The notes: generated by a model not told the origin, from the sequence alone. A stretch of 64,000 bases of DNA from Prauserella_A sp040635515 (GCA_040635515.1 JBEYHY010000015.1:3880-67879), one strand, 5' to 3'. Positions 8,743-17,777 are shown, counted from the first letter of the stretch. Translations and numbers: made by a program.

Positions 8743-8995
8743 GCGTTTGAAGGTACTCGCGCCGCACCACCCCAGGCCGTAACGCCGTAACAACGCCGTC
8801 CGCGAACACCGTCTTCCCCTACTTGGCCGTAACACTCGACTTCCACTTAACCCTCGGCTCGTTGACCATCTCGTTATTCGGCCATCGGAGTTGCACGTCA
8901 TTGGCAATTTCCCGGGGGCGATACCGTCAGCAATTGGACAGTGGATAGGCTGCCAAGCACGTCCCATCTTTTCCCCGCCGATGAAGGACAACGCA

Positions 8996-10054
8996 GTGAC
9001 GACTGACAACCACCTCGCAGCCCCATCCTTTGACCGGATGCGCAACATGTTGGTGCGCGCCGCCGAGGTCCGTGAGAGCGAACAGCAGCAGATCTTCGAC
9101 GCGCTCGACGACATCTACGCCAGGCTCGCGCCGGTGGATTCGCTGGGCGCTGTGCGCAAGCGGCTGTCAGAGCTGCCCGACCGCACCGAGGTCAGCGTTC
9201 TGGCAGAACGCCTCGACGAAGCCATGACCAGGCTGGAGGCGCAGGACAACGCGCTGGCCGACCTGGGAAGGGCGGTCGAGGCCATTGTCGACAAACTGGC
9301 GAAGCCCTTCGCGCAGCTCGACGGAAGGCTCGACGGGGTCGCGGCCCGGTTCGAGGGCGTCGCCGGCCGCATGGACGGTCTTGAGGACAAGCTGGGCAAC
9401 ATCCACCGCAGGCTCGACGAGCTCAACGGGCACCTCGACAAGCAGGACGACAAGATCGACGCCGTCCCCGCCTTGGCGCACGGCCCGGTCAGGGAGCGCA
9501 TCGACTCGCTGGAGTCCGGTTTGAAGGAGCGCGTCGACCGGCTCGACTCCGACACCAAGGAGCGCATCGGCTCGACCGGCGAGACACTGCGGACCTCGCT
9601 CAACGAGACCGCCGAGGTCCTCGACTCCTCCGACCGGCTCGACAAGCTCAGCGAGCGCCTGGAGAACGTCACGGCACGGCTGGACGAGATCACCGGCAGG
9701 ATCGACAAGGTCGAGGAAGGCGTCGTCGCGCAACTCGGCGACCTCGACGGATCGGTGAAGTCGGGGCTGTCGAAGGTCGAGGGCACGCTCTCGAAGCAGC
9801 CGGACAACGACTACTTCAGCTCGGTGGTCCGCAAGAGCAACGAGGAATCGGAGCGGCGCATCGGCGGCCAGCTCGATGAGGCCATGGCGACCTTCGCGGA
9901 GCTGATGCTCGGTGGCGGTCCCGCACCGCAGACCGTCGCGGTCGCACCGCCCGCTCCCCGGCAGCCGCGCAGGCGCAACGGGCGCACACAGAAGGGCGCC
10001 GACTCGAAGGCCAAGTCCAACGCCTCCGGTGACTCCTCGGACTCGGAGGACTGA
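8996..10054 (+). CDS. Coiled-coil protein of unknown function
   Basis: A 352-residue hydrophilic protein made largely of heptads from about residue 35 to 265, with many RLDxxxxR and LxxRLD spacings (LDGRLDGV, RLDELNGHLDKQDDKID, RLDEITGRIDKVEEG), then a basic, Ala/Pro/Ser-rich tail ending SDSED. It has no signal peptide or membrane segment, so it is predicted to be a long cytosolic coiled coil. GTG at 8996 is preferred because AAGGA lies 8 nt upstream; the in-frame ATG at 8981 has none. It is convergent with deoA, 5 bp apart. I do not recognise a named family. A scaffold or polar-organiser role would be a guess. Confidence 0.8.
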   Translation: MTTDNHLAAPSFDRMRNMLVRAAEVRESEQQQIFDALDDIYARLAPVDSLGAVRKRLSELPDRTEVSVLAERLDEAMTRLEAQDNALADLGRAVEAIVDKLAKPFAQLDGRLDGVAARFEGVAGRMDGLEDKLGNIHRRLDELNGHLDKQDDKIDAVPALAHGPVRERIDSLESGLKERVDRLDSDTKERIGSTGETLRTSLNETAEVLDSSDRLDKLSERLENVTARLDEITGRIDKVEEGVVAQLGDLDGSVKSGLSKVEGTLSKQPDNDYFSSVVRKSNEESERRIGGQLDEAMATFAELMLGGGPAPQTVAVAPPAPRQPRRRNGRTQKGADSKAKSNASGDSSDSED

Positions 10055-10059
10055 GCCAG

Positions 10060-11370
10060 TCAGGACCTGATGGTTCGCAATACAACGCCCTCGCCGGTTC
10101 CGGCGGGGGCGTTGTCGTTCTCGGCGCCGGAAGCGTCGATCGGGTAGGCGCCCTCCAGCGCGGCGAGCGCGGCAGGTACCGCGTCGGCGGTGTCGGTGTG
10201 CAGCTCGAACAGCGGCTGCCCCTCGCTCACCCGCTCACCCGGCTTGGCCAGGCAACGGATCCCCGCCGCGGCCTGCACCGGGTCCTCCTTGCGTGCCCTT
10301 CCCGCGCCGAGCCGCCAAGCGGCGACCCCGACGGCGTAGGCGTCGAGTGCCCTCAGTGTGCCGGTTTCCGGTGCGGGCACGACGGTTACGTGTTCCGCCT
10401 CCGGCAGCGGTGCTTCCGGATCGCCGCCCTGCGCGCTGATCATCCGGCACCACGTCTCGTAGGCCTCGCCCGAGGCGAGCACCCTCGCGGGGTCGACTCC
10501 GGAAATGCCGGCGAGCGCGAGCATCTCGGCCGCCAGAGCCAGCGTCAGCTCGACCACGTCGGAGGGGCCGCCGCCGCGAAGCACGTCGACGGCTTCGGCA
10601 ACCTCGACGGCGTTGCCGACCGCGGCACCGAGCGGGGTGCTCATGTCGGTCAGCAGCGCGCTCGTCGCGACGCCGTGTGCCGCACCGATCTCCACGAGCG
10701 CCGCGGCGAGTTCCTCCGCCTGCCGCACGGTTTTCATGAAGGCGCCAGAACCTGCCTTGACATCGAGCACGAGCGCACCGGCGCCTTCGGCGATCTTCTT
10801 GCTCATGATCGAGCTCGCGATCAGCGGAACCGACTCGACGGTGCCGGTGACGTCGCGCAACGCGTAGAGCTTCCGGTCGGCGGGCGCCAGCGACGGCGTC
10901 GCCGCGCAGACGACCGCGCCGACAGTGTCGAGTTGCCTGACGATCCGCTCCGTCGACAGATCCGCGCGCCAGCCGGGAATCGATTCGAGTTTGTCCAGCG
11001 TGCCGCCGGTGTGGCCGAGTCCCCTTCCCGACAACTGGGGTACCGCGGCCCCGCACGCGGCGACGAGCGGGGCCAGCGGCAACGTGATCTTGTCGCCGAC
11101 CCCGCCCGTCGAGTGCTTGTCGACGGTGGGCCGCTCGACCCGCAACGAAAGCCGCTCGCCGGAGTCGATCATCGCCCCCGTCCAGCGCGCCGTTTCCGCG
11201 GAATCCATGCCCCGCAGGAAAATCGCCATGGCCAGTGCCGCCATCTGTTCCTCGGCGACCGCTCCCCTGGTGTAGGCGTCGACGACCCAGTCGATCTGCT
11301 CGCCGGTGAGCTTCCCTCCGTCGCGCTTGGCGCGGATGACGTCGACGGCGGCGAACGGTTCCCTGCTCAT
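10060..11370 (-). CDS. deoA: Thymidine phosphorylase
   Basis: A 436-residue enzyme that phosphorolyses thymidine and deoxyuridine to the base and deoxyribose 1-phosphate. Family motifs: VDKHSTGGVGDK (phosphate-binding region), SGRGLGHTGGTLDKLESIPG (the pyrimidine-nucleoside phosphorylase signature), SIMSKKIAEG and VKAGSGAFMK. Length is typical. ATG 11370 overlaps the cdd stop codon as ATGA. It acts with cdd on the nucleosides brought in by the ABC transporter encoded upstream; the deoxyribose phosphate produced would feed an aldolase and an aldehyde dehydrogenase, such as those at the left end of the window. Confidence 0.96.
   Translation of the reverse strand: MSREPFAAVDVIRAKRDGGKLTGEQIDWVVDAYTRGAVAEEQMAALAMAIFLRGMDSAETARWTGAMIDSGERLSLRVERPTVDKHSTGGVGDKITLPLAPLVAACGAAVPQLSGRGLGHTGGTLDKLESIPGWRADLSTERIVRQLDTVGAVVCAATPSLAPADRKLYALRDVTGTVESVPLIASSIMSKKIAEGAGALVLDVKAGSGAFMKTVRQAEELAAALVEIGAAHGVATSALLTDMSTPLGAAVGNAVEVAEAVDVLRGGGPSDVVELTLALAAEMLALAGISGVDPARVLASGEAYETWCRMISAQGGDPEAPLPEAEHVTVVPAPETGTLRALDAYAVGVAAWRLGAGRARKEDPVQAAAGIRCLAKPGERVSEGQPLFELHTDTADAVPAALAALEGAYPIDASGAENDNAPAGTGEGVVLRTIRS
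10082..10115 (+). terminator. Hairpin inside the 3' end of deoA, terminator for the coiled-coil gene
   Basis: ACAACGCCC and GGGCGTTGT flank an inner CGCCGG/CCGGCG pair, giving a nearly perfect 34-bp hairpin 28 nt past the stop of the plus-strand gene. It lies within deoA codons on the opposite strand, so the deoA C-terminal sequence is constrained by it. Confidence 0.6.
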
Positions 11371-11768
11371 CGCGGAAGGTCCGCCGGGCCGAACGCGTCG
11401 GGCAGCACCTCGGTCATCGGCAGCACCCCCCGCGGCGTGTCCACGAGGCAGTCACCGCCGCCCAGTTCGAACAGGATCTGCCTGCACCGTCCACACGGCA
11501 TCAACAGTTCGCCCGAGCCGCCGCGGCAGGCGACCGCGACGAGCCTTCCGCCTCCGGAAAGCCGGAGCTGGCCCGCCATCGTGCACTCGGCACACAGGCC
11601 GAGACCGTAGGAGGCGTTCTCCACGTTGCATCCCGTGACGACCCTGCCGTCGTCGACGAGCGCGGCGACGCCGACGTGCAGTCCCGAATACGGGGCATAC
11701 GCCGATTCCGCCGCGGTCACCGCCGCCGCGCGCAATGCCGTCCAGTCGGGTTCGACGGCCGGGTTCAT
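11367..11768 (-). CDS. cdd: Cytidine deaminase
   Basis: A 133-residue homotetrameric-type zinc enzyme that deaminates cytidine and deoxycytidine. Zinc ligands and catalytic Glu are seen in GCNVENASYG...CAEC and MPCGRCRQ; YAPYSGLHVGVAAL is the usual N-terminal signature. ATG 11768 shares one base with the stop of the upstream permease (TGATG), and its own stop overlaps deoA by 4 nt, so the three genes are cotranscribed and probably translationally coupled. Confidence 0.96.
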   Translation of the reverse strand: MNPAVEPDWTALRAAAVTAAESAYAPYSGLHVGVAALVDDGRVVTGCNVENASYGLGLCAECTMAGQLRLSGGGRLVAVACRGGSGELLMPCGRCRQILFELGGGDCLVDTPRGVLPMTEVLPDAFGPADLPR

Positions 11769-13045
11769 CAGTCGCCTTCCCCTCTCCGGTAGCGCGCGCC
11801 GATCGCTCTCGGCGGGCGCAATCGTTGTGCGGCGACGGCGAGCACGATGATCGTCACGAAGTGCGGCGTGTACGGGATCAGGTCGCGCGGAAGCTCGTCG
11901 TTGGACCAGTAGATGAAGTACAGAATGCCCGCACCGACGACGCCGAGCGCGGCGGCGATCCACTTCCGCCTGATCAACTGGATGACCACGATGACGCCCA
12001 GCAGCAACACGGCGGCGTAGCACAGCGCGAGGACGGCCTGCCCTCCGCCGGAGAGCTGGAGCCCGTCGGAATAGCCGAACAGTGCCGCGCCACCGAGCAG
12101 CCCTCCAGGCCGCCAGTTGCCGAAGATCATCGCGGCGAGCCCGATGTAACCACGGCCGTTGGTCTGGTTCTCCAGGTAGTCGGCGCCGCCGGGCAGCAGC
12201 ACGAGCGAAGCACCACCCATACCGGCGAGACCGCCCGATACGGCCAGCGCGGCGTACTTGTACCCGTAGACGTTGATGCCGAGCGATTCGGCGGCGACCG
12301 GGTTCTCCCCGCAGGACCGCAGCCGGAGGCCGAACCTGGTGCGCCACAACACGATGTAGCTCAGCGGCACCAGCAGGATCGCGATCATCGCCAGCGGCGA
12401 CACCTGGGTGATCAGGCCCCTGACCAGACCGGCGACGTCGGAGAGCACGACACGTTGCGCGTCTTCGAGCCCACCGAGCCAGTCCGAGAGTCCCGTCGCC
12501 GAGTAGGTTTCGAACTTCGGGACCGGCGGCGACTGCCGGGGGTTGCCCGACAGCGGTTCGAAAACAAGGGTCGCGAGATATTTCGCGACCCCGAGACCGA
12601 GCAGGTTGATGGCGACACCGGAGACGATGTGGTTGACGTTGAACGTCACGGTCGCCACCGCGTGCAGCAGGCCGCCGAGCGCGCCGAAGGCGATCGCGGC
12701 CAGCAGGCCGACCCACACCCCGCCGTAGTAGGCGCCCCACGCGGCACCCCACGTTCCGAGGATCATCATGCCTTCGAGGCCGATGTTGATCACACCGGAG
12801 CGTTCGGCCCACAGCCCGCCGAGACCGGCGAGCAGGATCGGCAGCGCGAGCCGCAGCGCCGTCTGCGCCGTGTTGCTCGACGTGAGCGTGTTCATCCCCG
12901 TCAGATACGAGGTCGTCGACAGCACGCCGATGGCGACGACGGCCCACAGCATGCCGCGGGCCCAGCCCGGCATCGCCCGTTTCTGTTGCGGCGCCGGCAT
13001 CATCACCGGTTCGCCGGAGGGGTTGGAATCCACCGCCGTACTCAC
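11768..13045 (-). CDS. Nucleoside ABC transporter permease 2
   Basis: A 425-residue integral membrane protein of the branched-chain-amino-acid/ribose permease type used by BMP-family nucleoside importers. About nine hydrophobic segments are seen, with the conserved ERSGVINIGLEGMM after segment 3 and FGLRLRSCGENPVAAESLGI in the cytoplasmic coupling region. The N-terminal 30 residues are polar and the C-terminus is basic. It overlaps the upstream permease by 4 nt and touches cdd downstream. The pairing with cdd and deoA indicates that pyrimidine and purine nucleosides are the cargo; this is inference from context. Confidence 0.92.
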   Translation of the reverse strand: MSTAVDSNPSGEPVMMPAPQQKRAMPGWARGMLWAVVAIGVLSTTSYLTGMNTLTSSNTAQTALRLALPILLAGLGGLWAERSGVINIGLEGMMILGTWGAAWGAYYGGVWVGLLAAIAFGALGGLLHAVATVTFNVNHIVSGVAINLLGLGVAKYLATLVFEPLSGNPRQSPPVPKFETYSATGLSDWLGGLEDAQRVVLSDVAGLVRGLITQVSPLAMIAILLVPLSYIVLWRTRFGLRLRSCGENPVAAESLGINVYGYKYAALAVSGGLAGMGGASLVLLPGGADYLENQTNGRGYIGLAAMIFGNWRPGGLLGGAALFGYSDGLQLSGGGQAVLALCYAAVLLLGVIVVIQLIRRKWIAAALGVVGAGILYFIYWSNDELPRDLIPYTPHFVTIIVLAVAAQRLRPPRAIGARYRRGEGD

Positions 13046-14136
13046 ACCGCACCCCCTTCACTGACGCTCGCGGGACTGCCGTTTCTGCCCGCTCTGCCCA
13101 CCCTGCGTTGTTCGGCGGCGAGGTCGGCACGCTTGACGATCTCGTATGCGACGACGACCGACAGCACGATGGTGCCCTGGATGATCGTGGCGATCTCGCG
13201 CGGAACCTGGATCTGTTCGAGCGAAACGGCCGACTTGTCGAGGAAAGCCCACAGCAGCGCGCCCAGCGCGATCCCGGCGGGGTGGTTACGGCCGAGCAAC
13301 GCGACCGCGATGCCGATGAACCCGTAGCCCTGGGTCGCCGTCATGGCGTACTCGTGGTCGCGGCCGAGCAGTTCCGGCATCGCGATCAGACCGGCGACGG
13401 CCCCGGAGAGCAGCATCGCCGTCATCGTCATTTTCTTGGCGCTGACCCCGCCGGCGGCCGCTGCCGTCGGTGACTCGCCGCTGGCCTTGAGTTCGAAACC
13501 GAACCTGGTGCGATTGAGCATGAACCAGTAACCGACGCCGAGCAGCAGTGCCAGCAGCACCGCGCCGAACAGGGTTCCGGCACCCCCGAGCGGAATGCCG
13601 GGGATCCAGCCCGACGAGTCGATTTCCTCCGTGGCGACGTTGTTGCCGTGCAGCACGCCGAACTGGTCGGGGTTGATCAGGAAGGCGACGATGCCGAACA
13701 CGATGGAGTTCAGCATGATCGTCGTGATGACCTCGCTGACCCCTCTCGTGACCTTGAGGATCGCGGGCAGCAACGCGTAGAAGGCGCCCGCGAAAACGGC
13801 GACGAGCAGGATCACCAGCATGTGCAGTACCGGAGGCAACCGCAGCGCGCCGCCGACGATGGCGGCGACGACGGCCGCGAACCGGTACTGCCCTTCGACG
13901 CCGATGTTGAACAGGTTCATCTGGAACCCGATCGCAACGGCGAGGCCCGCGATGTAGTAGACGGTCGCGAGGTTGACGGTGTCGACGGCGGTCGTGCCCT
14001 TGAAGAGCTGGGCACCCATGGTGCCGAACGCCCGCAGCGGATCGGCGCCCGAGATGAGCAGGGCGATCGACGAGAGCACGAGCGCGAAGACGATCGCGAG
14101 CAGCGGTGGCAGCACCACCGTGCGCCAGGACTTCAC
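13042..14136 (-). CDS. Nucleoside ABC transporter permease 1
   Basis: A 364-residue permease, the partner of the next gene in the operon. Conserved features are MNLFNIGVEGQYRFAA and RTRFGFELKASGESPTAA (the EAA-like coupling loop), with about eight to ten membrane segments and a basic tail AEQRRVGRAGRNGS. It overlaps both neighbours by 4 nt (ATPase stop upstream, permease 2 start downstream). Together with ATPase and lipoprotein it forms an importer with one ATPase chain holding two nucleotide-binding domains. Confidence 0.92.
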   Translation of the reverse strand: MKSWRTVVLPPLLAIVFALVLSSIALLISGADPLRAFGTMGAQLFKGTTAVDTVNLATVYYIAGLAVAIGFQMNLFNIGVEGQYRFAAVVAAIVGGALRLPPVLHMLVILLVAVFAGAFYALLPAILKVTRGVSEVITTIMLNSIVFGIVAFLINPDQFGVLHGNNVATEEIDSSGWIPGIPLGGAGTLFGAVLLALLLGVGYWFMLNRTRFGFELKASGESPTAAAAGGVSAKKMTMTAMLLSGAVAGLIAMPELLGRDHEYAMTATQGYGFIGIAVALLGRNHPAGIALGALLWAFLDKSAVSLEQIQVPREIATIIQGTIVLSVVVAYEIVKRADLAAEQRRVGRAGRNGSPASVSEGGAV

Positions 14137-15671
14137 ACGTCCTCCTCGGTGGCGGCTCCGGTCATGGCGGAGCCGAGTTCGGTCGGGGTGACGGTCGCGG
14201 GGTCGGCTTCGCTGACCAGCTCGCCCCTCAGCATCACCCTGATGGTGTCGGAGAGTCCGATCAGCTCGTCGAGGTCGGCGGAGACGAGCAGCACCGCGAG
14301 GCCCTCACGCCGCGCGGTGCGGATCTGTTCCCAGATCAGGGCCTGCGCGCCGACGTCGACGCCCCGCGTCGGATGGGACGCGATGAGCAGCAACGGGTTG
14401 CCGGAGAGTTCCCTCCCGACAATGAGTTTCTGCTGGTTTCCGCCGGACAGCGCGCCGGAGGGCACGTCGACACTCGGCGTCCGCACGTCGTACTGCTCGA
14501 CAATCCGCTCGGTGTCCTCGCGTGCGGCCTGCCGGTTGATCAACCGTCCACTTGAGACCGGCTGACGGGTCTGGTAACCGAGGATCCGGTTGCTCCACAA
14601 CGGCTGGTTGAGCAGGAGCCCGTGCCGGGTCCTGTCCTCGGCGATGTAGCCGATGCCGGTTTCGCGCCGGGCGAGGGTGCCCAGTTTGGTCAGGTCGTGG
14701 ACGGTGCCGTCGGCGTCGACGAGTTCGACCGAACCCGACGTGGCCTTGCGCATCCCCATGATCGCCTCGACCAGTTCGGTCTGCCCGTTGCCCTCGACGC
14801 CCGCGATGCCGAGGACCTCACCGGCATGCACGGTCAGCGAAATGTTCTTGAGCAGCGCCCTTTCCGTACCTTCGGCGTCCAGCCTCAGGCCGGCGACCCG
14901 GAGAATGTCCCTTTCGGTCACCGTGGATTCCCGCGTCTCGGGACTCGGCAGCGCCGAGCCCACCATCATCTCGGCCAGCTCGCGGGAACTCACGGTCTTG
15001 GGATCCACCGTGCCGACGGTCGTGCCACGGCGGATGACGGTGACCGAATCCGCGATGGCCCGTACCTCGTCGAGCTTGTGCGAGATGAAGATGAACGTGA
15101 AACCCTGCCGCTGCATTTCCCGCACGGTCTCGAAAAGAGCGTCGACCTCCTGCGGCACGAGCACCGCCGTCGGCTCGTCGAGAATCACGATGCGCGCGCC
15201 ACGGTAGAGCACCTTGACGATCTCGACCCGCTGCCGGTCGGCGACGCCGAGCCGTTCGACGAGCAGATCGAGGTCGGCGTGCAGACCGGTCTGCTCCGCG
15301 AATCCCTCCAGCACCGAACGTGCCTTCTTGCCGATGCCGTGCAGGGCTTCGGCACCGAGCAGCACGTTCTCCTTGACGGTGAGGTTGTCCGCGAGCATGA
15401 AGTGCTGGTGGACCATGCCGATACCGGCCTTGATCGCGTCCTGCGGGTTGCGCAGCTTGACGGGCTCACCGTTGATGGAGATGGTTCCCTCGTCCGGCTG
15501 CTGCATGCCGTAGAGGATCTTCATGAGTGTCGACTTGCCTGCGCCGTTCTCGCCGCACACGGCGTGTACCTCGCCGGCCCGCACGCTCAGGTGCACGTCG
15601 GAATTGGCGACGACGCCGGGGAATCGTTTCGTGATTCCGCTCAGCTCGACCACCGGTTCGGGATCGGTCAT
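14133..15671 (-). CDS. Nucleoside ABC transporter, tandem ATPase
   Basis: A 512-residue ATPase with two nucleotide-binding domains. Domain 1 has Walker A CGENGAGKS, a degenerate signature (GVADRQRVEI) and Walker B VILDEPTAVL. Domain 2 has a degenerate Walker A (GVEGNGQTE), the canonical signature LSGGNQQK and an atypical Walker B region LLIASHPTRGVD. This asymmetry is usual for sugar and nucleoside importers. ATG 15671 is taken as start; a TTG 9 nt upstream is in frame. It lies downstream of the lipoprotein gene across a hairpin and overlaps permease 1 by 4 nt. Confidence 0.94.
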   Translation of the reverse strand: MTDPEPVVELSGITKRFPGVVANSDVHLSVRAGEVHAVCGENGAGKSTLMKILYGMQQPDEGTISINGEPVKLRNPQDAIKAGIGMVHQHFMLADNLTVKENVLLGAEALHGIGKKARSVLEGFAEQTGLHADLDLLVERLGVADRQRVEIVKVLYRGARIVILDEPTAVLVPQEVDALFETVREMQRQGFTFIFISHKLDEVRAIADSVTVIRRGTTVGTVDPKTVSSRELAEMMVGSALPSPETRESTVTERDILRVAGLRLDAEGTERALLKNISLTVHAGEVLGIAGVEGNGQTELVEAIMGMRKATSGSVELVDADGTVHDLTKLGTLARRETGIGYIAEDRTRHGLLLNQPLWSNRILGYQTRQPVSSGRLINRQAAREDTERIVEQYDVRTPSVDVPSGALSGGNQQKLIVGRELSGNPLLLIASHPTRGVDVGAQALIWEQIRTARREGLAVLLVSADLDELIGLSDTIRVMLRGELVSEADPATVTPTELGSAMTGAATEEDV

Positions 15672-15700
15672 CTTTCGCAATGCTCCCCACGAAAAGGCAG

Positions 15701-15739
15701 GTGGGGCCCGCCGGCGGGATTACCGCCGACGAGCCCCAC
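15701..15739 (-). terminator. Intra-operon hairpin between lipoprotein and ATPase genes
   Basis: GTGGGGC (15701-15707) pairs with GCCCCAC (15733-15739) and an inner CGGCGG pairs with CCGCCG around GATTA. It is the only sizeable gap in the transporter operon. Such hairpins commonly stabilise or partly terminate the transcript so that the binding protein is made in excess over the membrane parts. Confidence 0.65.
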
Positions 15740-15760
15740 GCCGCGCCGGGTCCTAGGGCC

Positions 15761-16900
15761 CTAGCCCGAGACCTTGTCGGACACGGTGACGGCGCCGTCG
15801 ATGATCTGCTGCTTGTAGCCGTCGAGAACAGGCTTGATGTCGTCGACCTGGCCACCGGAGGTGGAGTAGCCGACACCGTTGACCTTGAGGTCGAACCTCT
15901 CGGGCATGTTCGAGAGGTCGTCCTGCGCGATGGCCTTGATGTAGTCGTACACCGCGACATCGACACGCTTGAGCATCGAGGTCATGATGACGTCCTTCAC
16001 GTCGGCGACCGTCTTCTGGTTGTACTGGTCGGAGTCGACGCCGATGGCGAGAACCCCGTTGCTCTTCGCCGCTTCGAACACGCCCTTGCCCGAGGCGCCC
16101 GCCGCCTGGTACACGACGTCGGCGCCCTTGTTGATCTGGGCGTTGGCGAGCGTGTTGCCCTTGCCGGGGTCGTTGAAGCCGGTGATGTCACCGGCGGGGG
16201 TCAGGTAGTCGCGCTCGATCTGGACCTTGTCGGACACGGCCTCCGCGCCCTGCACGAAGCCTGCCTCGAACTTCTGGATCAACGGCGTGTTGACACCACC
16301 GACGAAGCCGATGTGGCAGTTCTTGCTCTTGTAGACGGCGGCGACACCGGCGAGGAAGGAGCCCTGCTCCTCCGCGAAGACCAGCGGCGTCACGTTGGGA
16401 AGGTCCACCGAGTCGTCGTCGATGATGGCGAACTTGGTGTCGGGGTGCTTCGGCGCGACGGCCTTGAGGGCCTCCGCGTAGGCGAAGCCGACGGCGATGA
16501 CCGGGTTGTAGCCCTGCGAGGCCATCTGGTCGAGGCGCTGCTGCTTCGCGTCCTCCGACTCGGTGCCCGCGGCGGTGCTCTCCGTGGAGTCGGAGACGCC
16601 CATCTTCTCGGTCGCCCTGTCGACACCGGCCGCGGCGGCGTCGTTGAACGACGCGTCACCCCTGCCGCCGACGTCGTAGGCCAGCCCGACCTTCAGCGCA
16701 CTGGCGTCGACCTTCTCGTCCGCCTCACTGGAGCTGGAACTGGCCTGGGGCGCGGGGGGTGCCTGCGCGGTGACGCAGCTTCCCTCTTCCCCTTCACCAC
16801 CGGCCTGCCCCTCGTTGCCCGAATCCTTGGCGCAACTCGCCAGCGTCAAGACGCCGGCCATGGCTATAGCCGCCAGCGCTCCACCACGCACACGACGCAC
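15761..16900 (-). CDS. BMP-family nucleoside-binding lipoprotein
   Basis: A 379-residue lipoprotein of the BMP/PnrA family, the extracellular receptor for the importer. The N-terminus MRRVRGGALAAIAMAGVL is followed by lipobox LASC, then an acidic and Ser-rich linker, then the periplasmic-binding fold (VGLAYDVGGRGDASFND, GFAYAEALKAVA, IGFVGGVNTPLIQKFEAGF, GADVVYQAAGASGKG, GVDSDQYNQ). GTG 16900 is chosen because GGGAGGGAG lies upstream and the signal peptide then has a normal length. First gene of the operon; its promoter must lie in the gap before sdhC. Confidence 0.93.
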   Translation of the reverse strand: MRRVRGGALAAIAMAGVLTLASCAKDSGNEGQAGGEGEEGSCVTAQAPPAPQASSSSSEADEKVDASALKVGLAYDVGGRGDASFNDAAAAGVDRATEKMGVSDSTESTAAGTESEDAKQQRLDQMASQGYNPVIAVGFAYAEALKAVAPKHPDTKFAIIDDDSVDLPNVTPLVFAEEQGSFLAGVAAVYKSKNCHIGFVGGVNTPLIQKFEAGFVQGAEAVSDKVQIERDYLTPAGDITGFNDPGKGNTLANAQINKGADVVYQAAGASGKGVFEAAKSNGVLAIGVDSDQYNQKTVADVKDVIMTSMLKRVDVAVYDYIKAIAQDDLSNMPERFDLKVNGVGYSTSGGQVDDIKPVLDGYKQQIIDGAVTVSDKVSG

Positions 16901-17048
16901 GGTGTTTCTCCCTCCCCGCTGTTCCAGCGGACACACTGAGAAGGTCCGTACTACCTTCGGACCAATTGGCGAACCGTACCGCTCTGTGAGAAATGAAGCA
17001 TGCGGATGCAACCGCGCGTAACCCGATTGTTTACTCGCAGGTCAATCG

Positions 17049-17079
17049 CGCAATCACGCATGCACAGCCCGTGATTGCG
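17049..17079. promoter_or_regulatory. 10-bp inverted repeat, operator candidate
   Basis: CGCAATCACG (17049-17058) and CGTGATTGCG (17070-17079) are perfect complements around an 11-nt spacer, giving centres two helical turns apart. The site lies 148 bp from the lipoprotein start and 250 bp from sdhC. It looks like a dimeric regulator site; the regulator is unknown. Confidence 0.6.
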
Positions 17080-17087
17080 GACGCCCG

Positions 17088-17103
17088 TTACCCGACCGGG
17101 TAA
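17088..17103. promoter_or_regulatory. 16-bp palindrome TTACCCG-AC-CGGGTAA
   Basis: Seven-base arms are perfectly complementary around AC. It follows the previous inverted repeat by 8 bp. The two together suggest a compound regulatory region for nucleoside uptake or for succinate dehydrogenase. Confidence 0.55.
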
Positions 17104-17330
17104 TCCACGGCGGCGATCGGCGGTGTCCCGCCCCCGGCGCGGAGCGCGAGACCTGGACCACTCGGCACGTGTGCTCAGTGTTTGGTCCATCACAGACGAC
17201 AACCCGAGGTTGAGCCCGCCCGAAGCGGCAGGTCTAGCATCCGTTCGTATCCACGCTCGACGACCTGACCTCGGCTAAGTCGCGGTCCGCCGGGCTCAAG
17301 TCCATGAGTGACGTTGGAGGCCGTACACCG

Positions 17331-17777
17331 ATGTCCACCACTGCTAGCACCGCCGCCGAGGCGGCGGCGAGTGATCGGACGGGCGCCTCACGCCGGAGCG
17401 GAACGTTCTACCGCGGAGACCCTGGAATGTGGTCCTGGGTCCTGCACCGCATCACCGGCGTGCTCACGTTCTTCTTCCTCTTCGTGCACGTTCTCGACAC
17501 CGCGCTGGTCAGGGTGTCGCCGAACGCCTACGACGAGGTCATCGAGACCTACAAGACCCCATTCGTCAACCTCCTTGAGGTGGCCCTCGTCGGCGCGGTG
17601 CTCTATCACGCGCTGAACGGGATCAGGATCATCCTCGTCGACTTCTGGTCGAAGGGGCCGAAATACCAGCGCCCCATGCTGTGGTCGATCGTCGGCATCT
17701 GGGTCGTCGTGATGATCCCCGGCACCTACTTCATGCTCGAACGCACCGTCAGCGAACTGTTCGGAGGCGGCAACTGA
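17331..17777 (+). CDS. sdhC: Succinate dehydrogenase cytochrome b subunit
   Basis: A 148-residue membrane anchor that binds haem b and quinone in complex II. Three membrane segments follow a polar 35-residue start; MWSWVLHRITGVLTFFFLFVH and LYHALNGIRIILVD carry the conserved Ser/Arg and His residues of the family. ATG 17331 is chosen because GGAGG lies 11 nt upstream; an in-frame ATG at 17304 has no ribosome binding site. The stop overlaps the sdhD start (TGATG). Confidence 0.94.
   Translation: MSTTASTAAEAAASDRTGASRRSGTFYRGDPGMWSWVLHRITGVLTFFFLFVHVLDTALVRVSPNAYDEVIETYKTPFVNLLEVALVGAVLYHALNGIRIILVDFWSKGPKYQRPMLWSIVGIWVVVMIPGTYFMLERTVSELFGGGN

Larger units (their letters stand above)
16901..17330. 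promoter_or_regulatory. Divergent promoter region between nucleoside operon and sdhC
   Basis: A 430-bp gene-free interval that must carry the promoters of the minus-strand lipoprotein operon and of sdhCDAB. It contains two palindromes (17049-17079 and 17088-17103). I could not fix a confident -35/-10 pair for either direction. No small gene is convincing here. Confidence 0.6.
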
